A stretch of DNA of 64,000 nt from UBA6107 sp964533735 (GTDB lineage: Bacteria; Chloroflexota; Anaerolineae; Anaerolineales; Anaerolineaceae): the NCBI GenBank assembly GCA_964533735.1, contig CAZHMD010000008.1:62001-126000 (forward strand), given 5' to 3'. The notes below the pieces were generated by a model. It saw only the letters and a program-made list of their open reading frames with translations, was not told the origin of the DNA and made no database searches. The number at the start of each line of letters is the position of its first letter. The first letter of the stretch is position 1. Below are positions 58,945 through 64,000 of this stretch, piece after piece. The translations under genes and the position numbers were made by a program.

Positions 58945-61239
58945 TTACGCCGGGAAGATCTTGTATTTTCCTGGTTGAGTAATGGTAGAAGTCTCACCGT
59001 TCTCGTGTTTTATCACGCAGGTATCCCTGCTCAATTCAAGAACTGTCTGACCATATTGTACCGTAATTGGCCCCAGGTGTTGATTAATATTTTCGACCGT
59101 GATCTCAGTCGGGCTCCAACAGGATATTCCGCTTAAGGAAAGGAGAGTATGGATTGGGATGAGATCATCCAGCTGGCTGTACTCCTCGCTGATGAGAATT
59201 CTTGTTCCATTGGCGCTTCCATGTTCCGGAACCGCTCTCTTATCCAGAAACCAGGCCAGAAACAGCCGCGCGGCTTCTTCTTCCATTTTGTAGCGTAGCA
59301 GGCTCTCAATAAACATCACCTTCAGATAGGACGGAATCTGACCTTTGGATTCACCCATGGATTCGATCAGGCTTAGGTGGTAAGCAACGAAACGGGCGGC
59401 TTGTTCGGATGTTGCTGCTCCAGCCCAAAAAGGAATGATCAATGTCGGGTCGAAGGAATTGAAATCGGGCTCATGAATTTTCACCGACTCGCCCCGCAGC
59501 AAACCGCTGATTTTAATTGAACTGATACTCTCAAGCGTTCTATTGATAAGAGCAATTGCATAATTGCCAGACAATTCGATTTCTTTTTCGGTCAGCGTCA
59601 TCTTCTTACCCCTACCGAATGCCATTTCGATCGAGAATGGGTGAAGAATCCCATCCCGGATCTTTACTTTGATAATGGTAAAACTCGAAGATGATTTCTT
59701 ATCGTGGATCGGAAATGATCCGTTGCGATGGTAGAGAATGGCTTTTCCCGGTTTTAACGAAGTATGGTTTAGCACATCGCGGTTCTGGAAACGGGCATTT
59801 TCCTCGTTCCAACAATCAGCCACCAGTGTTTTCAGCCGGTTTGCTTTTTCCTTAAGCCAGTTAACATCCTCCTCGTGCCCGAGAACCACCGCCATTTTTA
59901 ATAGACTTTCGCATTCCCGATAAAGTAATGCTGCCAGCGCCGGGCTTTCTGCAGTCCGAATAAAGGTGGACCAATTCTGGGTTTCTCCTCCCCCATCGGG
60001 GTTGAAGTCCGTGAAACCCAATTGCAGCGGGTGCTCCCATCTTGGGAAACCGCTTTCATTTATATGGACCTGGTCCTGGAACCAAACTTGAAAACTCCTC
60101 AAAAGTGAAGGATAAACGACCGCCAGCCACTCTTCATCTGCCAGGCATCGGTGCAGATCAATTGCCAGGCTTGCTAAAAGAGGAGTGCCCAATTTTCCAG
60201 TGCGCTTGCCCGCCCAGGAGGTGAGCATGTCGATGGAACCATTTGCTGCCTGCTGGTCAATAAAATTCTGCAGAATACCCTTTATGAATTCCGTCTGGGC
60301 AGGCAGCAGAATCCGGGACGCCAGCCAGGCGTCTGTTGAGGTCTGGAGCCCCCAATTTGGACCGGAGTCACTGGCATCGTGGGAATTGGTGTATCCGTGA
60401 TCCACTGAACGCGATTGTACGATAGTTTCATGTTGGAATTTTCCGAACGGCGGCAAGACCAGTTGTTGCATACGGTTCTGGCTTTGAAGAATCTTGTTAT
60501 TGACATTGCCATCCCGGGTGGATATGCAGAGTGAACGTTTCTTTGCGGTCATTTCAATTTTCAGCTGCTCAGCCTCGAGCAGAGAGGCTGAAAATTTCCT
60601 GGCAGCATAGAAAGAAAGTTCCCTGTTTTCCAGTGATGCCAGCACCCAGGTGAATTGACGGGGCAATCCGGGGCGAAGTGATATGTTTACCCCTAATGCA
60701 GGATTGGCGGAGAGGCCTGCCCTGGGAGCGCCGGTCAATAATAAGACGGGTTCCAGGTTGCGTGATTTCCCGGCAAGAATTGTATTGATACTGTACTCCA
60801 TGGCGGTCATTGGTGTTCCACCAGTGAATGCAGAAAGCATTGCCACCCATTCCATTGTCAACACTTCAGGTTGATTGGTTTTTAGCTCCAGGTTAACCTG
60901 ACCAACAATAACTTGTGAAGAAGGAACCCATACGCGCAAGTTAACGTCTATAAAATTGAAGGGAGAAAAATGGATCAGGATAAAATTTGGGGCGCTGAAA
61001 AGTACAGAGGGAAACTCAAAAAAAGCGTTGGGATCCGAGATCGAGATACGATTATGCTGAAACCGGGGAAACACACGCATGCTGAAGGCACGCAAACCAT
61101 AAGTACTTCCGATCCCAAGTGCCGGGGGTTCACCAGATTCAGTGGTAATCTGCCAGATGTGATCATTAGTCGGCTCGATCTTACTGAGGTTGTGATCCGC
61201 CGCCAGTATCCGGTTGATTTTCTTGAGCATGGTCATCAC
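58945..61239 (-). CDS. Large putative glycosidase-like protein (alpha/alpha barrel, MGH1-like)
   Basis: A 764-residue protein of no certain name. The N-terminus (to about 250) is beta-rich. From about 300 to 700 helices resemble the (alpha/alpha) barrel glycosidases of the mannosylglycerate hydrolase type: SGPNWGLQTSTDAWLASR, WAGKRTGKLGTPLLASLAID, FPRWEHPLQLGF, LVADCWNEENARFQNRD, and ATSEQAARFVAYHL. It lacks a signal peptide, so it acts inside the cell. The gene heads an operon with two PII-like genes. The function is inferred only. Confidence 0.6.
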   Translation of the reverse strand: MMTMLKKINRILAADHNLSKIEPTNDHIWQITTESGEPPALGIGSTYGLRAFSMRVFPRFQHNRISISDPNAFFEFPSVLFSAPNFILIHFSPFNFIDVNLRVWVPSSQVIVGQVNLELKTNQPEVLTMEWVAMLSAFTGGTPMTAMEYSINTILAGKSRNLEPVLLLTGAPRAGLSANPALGVNISLRPGLPRQFTWVLASLENRELSFYAARKFSASLLEAEQLKIEMTAKKRSLCISTRDGNVNNKILQSQNRMQQLVLPPFGKFQHETIVQSRSVDHGYTNSHDASDSGPNWGLQTSTDAWLASRILLPAQTEFIKGILQNFIDQQAANGSIDMLTSWAGKRTGKLGTPLLASLAIDLHRCLADEEWLAVVYPSLLRSFQVWFQDQVHINESGFPRWEHPLQLGFTDFNPDGGGETQNWSTFIRTAESPALAALLYRECESLLKMAVVLGHEEDVNWLKEKANRLKTLVADCWNEENARFQNRDVLNHTSLKPGKAILYHRNGSFPIHDKKSSSSFTIIKVKIRDGILHPFSIEMAFGRGKKMTLTEKEIELSGNYAIALINRTLESISSIKISGLLRGESVKIHEPDFNSFDPTLIIPFWAGAATSEQAARFVAYHLSLIESMGESKGQIPSYLKVMFIESLLRYKMEEEAARLFLAWFLDKRAVPEHGSANGTRILISEEYSQLDDLIPIHTLLSLSGISCWSPTEITVENINQHLGPITVQYGQTVLELSRDTCVIKHENGETSTITQPGKYKIFPA

Positions 61240-61318
61240 TTCATTGTAAAAGCAGACTTCGTCAGGGTCAAATGAATTATGCTAGAATGAAATAAACGAA
61301 AATGAGTGAGATTTTATA

Positions 61319-64000
61319 ATGACAATAAAGGATCTTAAAAACGATGTGCCAGAGAATGGAGACCAGGCTCAACCTGGCTCTCCTGCCCCGCTGCCTTCTG
61401 ATGACGGATCTACCGACCAGGTGCATTTTACACGCGTTGAAGATTTAACCACACGCGTTATTAAACCTTCAGACAAACAACCTGGTGAAGGCATTGACAT
61501 TTCGGAATCTGTTGAAGAGGCTACAGTTGTTTCAGCAGTTGTCCCTGGTGATTCACCCGCAGTCGTGATCAATAATATGCCAGATGTCCCGCCCACTTAT
61601 ATTCCTCCTCCCCCTGGTTCTGCTGATCCCTTACCCGTCAAAGTTGACCTGGTTGACCTTGGGGCAACTCAAGTGACAAGCACCGCGTTGGCATCCTTAT
61701 CAAGCACCAAACCCGGCAGCCCGGTTAAGGCACCTCCTAACGGAGGCGGCACTTCTCCCGGTCAGCCTCCTGCCGGGAAAAAGAGGGATGCAAAAGGCTG
61801 TATCGTAAAACTGATCATCGCATTCTTATTCATCATGGTTATGGGAATTGTCCTGGCAGGGGCTTTCCTCGTTTACCAGTACTATACGATCGCTGCCACC
61901 CTTCCAAGTGTGGAGGATATGCGCGATCGAGCCTCTCAATTTGAAACCACCCGTTTCTACGACCGCAATGGAGAGCTGCTTTACGAAATGATCGATCCCA
62001 ATGCCGGCCGCCGATCATATATTCCGATCGAGGAAATTTCTCCATATGTGATCGCTGCCACGATTTCCATTGAAGACAAGGAATTCTATAACCATCCGGG
62101 ATTCGATGCAGTGGCATTGGTGAGAGCCCTCGTTACGAACTATCTCAGCGGTGAGGTTGTTTCAGGTGCGTCAACCATCACTCAGCAGCTAGCCCGTGGC
62201 TTATTCATGGAAGAGGCGGAACGGACAGAAATTTCTTACCGGCGCAAAGCCCGGGAGATCATCCTTTCAGCAGAAATGACCCGCCGGTACACTAAGAATG
62301 AGATCCTGGAGTTGTATCTGAATGAATTCAATTACGGCAACCTGGCTTACGGCATTGAAGCCGCTGCTGAGACCTATTTCAACACCACCGCTGATCAACT
62401 TGATATGGCTCAGGCTGCTTTTCTGGCTGGATTACCCCAGGCACCCGGCATTTACGACATCTTCACCAACCGTGAAGCCACCTTATTCCGCAACAAGCAG
62501 GTGGTCACCGCGATGTATGAAGTCTCAAAAGAGAAGGGCTGCATCTATGTGAGCACCATTACCGAGCGTATTTGTGTTACCGCTCAGCAGGCTGCAGACG
62601 CTTACATTGCCTCAGAGAATTACAACTTTGTCCCGCGGGCAAACCCGATGATCTACCCTCATTGGGTAACGTACATCCGTTATTTGTTGGAAACCAAATA
62701 CGATGCTCAAACCATCTATCGTTCGGGTTTTCGGGTTTATACCACTCTCGATCCGGCCATGCAGCAGGAAGCTGAACGCATTGTCCGGGAACAGGTGTTG
62801 GCGCTGGTGGATAAGAACGCTACAGATGGCGCACTGGTTGCCATCCAGCCGAAAACCGGGCAAATTCTGGCTATGGTGGGATCCACGGATTTTTATAACG
62901 AGCAAATTGCCGGGCAGATCAACATGGCCCTGCGTCCCCGGCAGCCGGGTTCCTCGATCAAACCGATCACCTACGCAGCTGCGTTCGAAAAAGGGTGGAC
63001 CCCCGCCACTCTCATTTGGGATGTGCCCAGTAATTTCCCGCCATCCGGAGATGTGAATGATACCCGCGAGCCTTATGCACCGGTCAACTACGATGGCAAA
63101 TTTCACGGACCGGTGACCGCGCGCGCCGCTTTGGCAAATTCGTACAATGTGCCTGCGGTGAAGACCCTTCAATATGTCGGGATCTACGATGATCCTGCCA
63201 CCCCTCAGCAGGATGGCTTGATAGCCTTCGCCCGGCGGCTGGGCATTACCACGCTTGACCGCAATGATTACGGTATGGCGCTTACTCTGGGCGGCGGTGA
63301 GGTAACCCTCTTTGACATGACTTCGGCATTCACGGTTTTTGCCAACAATGGGCAAAAGATCGAGCCGTATGCCATTACCCGCATCGAGGATCATGAAGGC
63401 AGTTTGATCTTCCAGGCAGAAGAGCCAAAACCAACCCAGGTTATCCGCGCCGAGCACGCCTACCTGATCAATTCCATCCTTTCAGATACACAGGCTCGCA
63501 TTCCCATGTTTGGCGCCAATTCCATCCTCAACTTGCCTTTCCCGGCGGCAGCCAAGACCGGAACCACCAATGATTTCAAAGACAACTGGACGGTTGGTTA
63601 CACACCTGACCTGGCAGTTGGGGTCTGGGTGGGTAATGCTGATAACAGCCCCATGCAAAACACTTCCGGGATTTCCGGCGCAGCGCCCATCTGGGCAGGA
63701 TTCATGCAGTACGCCGTACCTTACCTGACCAGCAACAACCCATCCGGGTTCACCCGTCCTGAAGGAATTGTGGATAAGGTTATCTGCGCAGCCTCAGGCA
63801 CGGAACCTTCTGAGTTTTGTAACAACCAGCGTTCAGAGATCTTTGCGCATGACCAGCCGCCGCTGCCCAAGGAAGAAGACCTTTGGAAACGTTTGAAAGT
63901 GGATACCTGGACAAATCTGCAGGACTCACCTGCCTGCCAGGGATACACGGCTGAAAAGTTCGTAGTCAATGTTAAAGATAAATTTGCCATCAAATGGATC
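61319..64000 (+). CDS. Class A penicillin-binding protein (PBP1A), 3' end beyond window
   Basis: At least 894 residues are present and the frame is open at the end. An acidic Pro-rich cytoplasmic stretch is followed by a membrane helix near 165-187. The glycosyltransferase domain has the catalytic Glu252 in SIEDKEFYNHPG and GASTITQQLAR. The transpeptidase domain has SSIK at 545-548 (active Ser545), SYN at 608-610 and KTGTT from 746. It polymerises and crosslinks peptidoglycan. The stop codon is not in the window. Confidence 0.93.
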   Translation, partial: MTIKDLKNDVPENGDQAQPGSPAPLPSDDGSTDQVHFTRVEDLTTRVIKPSDKQPGEGIDISESVEEATVVSAVVPGDSPAVVINNMPDVPPTYIPPPPGSADPLPVKVDLVDLGATQVTSTALASLSSTKPGSPVKAPPNGGGTSPGQPPAGKKRDAKGCIVKLIIAFLFIMVMGIVLAGAFLVYQYYTIAATLPSVEDMRDRASQFETTRFYDRNGELLYEMIDPNAGRRSYIPIEEISPYVIAATISIEDKEFYNHPGFDAVALVRALVTNYLSGEVVSGASTITQQLARGLFMEEAERTEISYRRKAREIILSAEMTRRYTKNEILELYLNEFNYGNLAYGIEAAAETYFNTTADQLDMAQAAFLAGLPQAPGIYDIFTNREATLFRNKQVVTAMYEVSKEKGCIYVSTITERICVTAQQAADAYIASENYNFVPRANPMIYPHWVTYIRYLLETKYDAQTIYRSGFRVYTTLDPAMQQEAERIVREQVLALVDKNATDGALVAIQPKTGQILAMVGSTDFYNEQIAGQINMALRPRQPGSSIKPITYAAAFEKGWTPATLIWDVPSNFPPSGDVNDTREPYAPVNYDGKFHGPVTARAALANSYNVPAVKTLQYVGIYDDPATPQQDGLIAFARRLGITTLDRNDYGMALTLGGGEVTLFDMTSAFTVFANNGQKIEPYAITRIEDHEGSLIFQAEEPKPTQVIRAEHAYLINSILSDTQARIPMFGANSILNLPFPAAAKTGTTNDFKDNWTVGYTPDLAVGVWVGNADNSPMQNTSGISGAAPIWAGFMQYAVPYLTSNNPSGFTRPEGIVDKVICAASGTEPSEFCNNQRSEIFAHDQPPLPKEEDLWKRLKVDTWTNLQDSPACQGYTAEKFVVNVKDKFAIKWI

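Noticed and set aside
1..64000. A selenoprotein encoded in the window to match tRNA-Sec
   Set aside because: I looked at gene ends with TGA; each has a natural family end or neighbour overlap and I saw no conserved extension past TGA. Not exhaustive.

Overview
The window looks like a chromosomal segment of an anaerobic or fermentative bacterium of the Chloroflexi, most probably class Anaerolineae. This is an inference from protein style and gene content: lipoproteins with Thr/Pro-rich linkers, Asp-box propellers, UbiA/UbiE menaquinone enzymes, a ferredoxin-type group 4 [NiFe] hydrogenase, YkuD transpeptidases and AMMECR1. No rRNA is present to confirm it. Genes are dense, base composition is moderate, and no insertion sequence, integrase, phage gene or CRISPR array is visible.

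Layout. 1-3.9 kb: the 3' end of a class V aminotransferase, a membrane protein, a NarL-type two-component pair and a DoxX protein. 4.0-17.1 kb: the most unusual region. A 1439-residue protein joins a STAND/AAA-type ATPase and TPRs through one membrane helix to an Asp-box propeller; next come a shorter membrane-propeller paralogue and a soluble ATPase, then TatA, a HerA-like ATPase and a protein with a degenerate PP2C domain, one membrane helix and a propeller-like exterior. 17.2-21.9 kb: a D-threonine-aldolase-like enzyme, an M50 protease, a selenocysteine tRNA, PAP2, a nucleotidyltransferase and an uncharacterised protein. 22.1-24.7 kb: a solute-binding lipoprotein whose SBP_bac_5 fold appears circularly permuted, then a Ddl-type ligase. 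25-33.4 kb: an eleven-gene operon for a membrane-bound group 4 [NiFe] hydrogenase and its maturation protease. 33.4-43.2 kb: housekeeping and membrane genes, including T-box-controlled valS, NUDIX, a sugar-type binding protein and rnhA. 43.2-45.4 kb: a K+/H+ antiporter, three exact-period 107-bp repeats carrying the tail of the adjacent tRNA-Cys, and tRNA-Gly. 45.5-52.5 kb: an RNA methyltransferase, a CBM9-like lipoprotein, menA, and an ABC transporter coupled to menG. 52.6-64 kb: a thioredoxin-TPR protein, a three-gene peptidoglycan-remodelling operon, flavin reductase/AMMECR1, two PII-like c-di-AMP-receptor family proteins behind a large putative glycosidase, and a class A penicillin-binding protein cut by the window end.

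How the genes may work together. The hydrogenase would oxidise ferredoxin, release H2 and pump ions. MenA and MenG finish menaquinone synthesis. The amidase, L,D-transpeptidases, Ddl and PBP1A shape the wall. The 4-17 kb proteins share a plan of internal signalling or ATPase domain, single membrane helix and external beta-propeller, which suggests a sensing system not explained by familiar operons. Three genes (putative menA, amidase and a binding protein) share a -10 box, 8 nt, ATG layout without a Shine-Dalgarno, pointing to leaderless transcripts.
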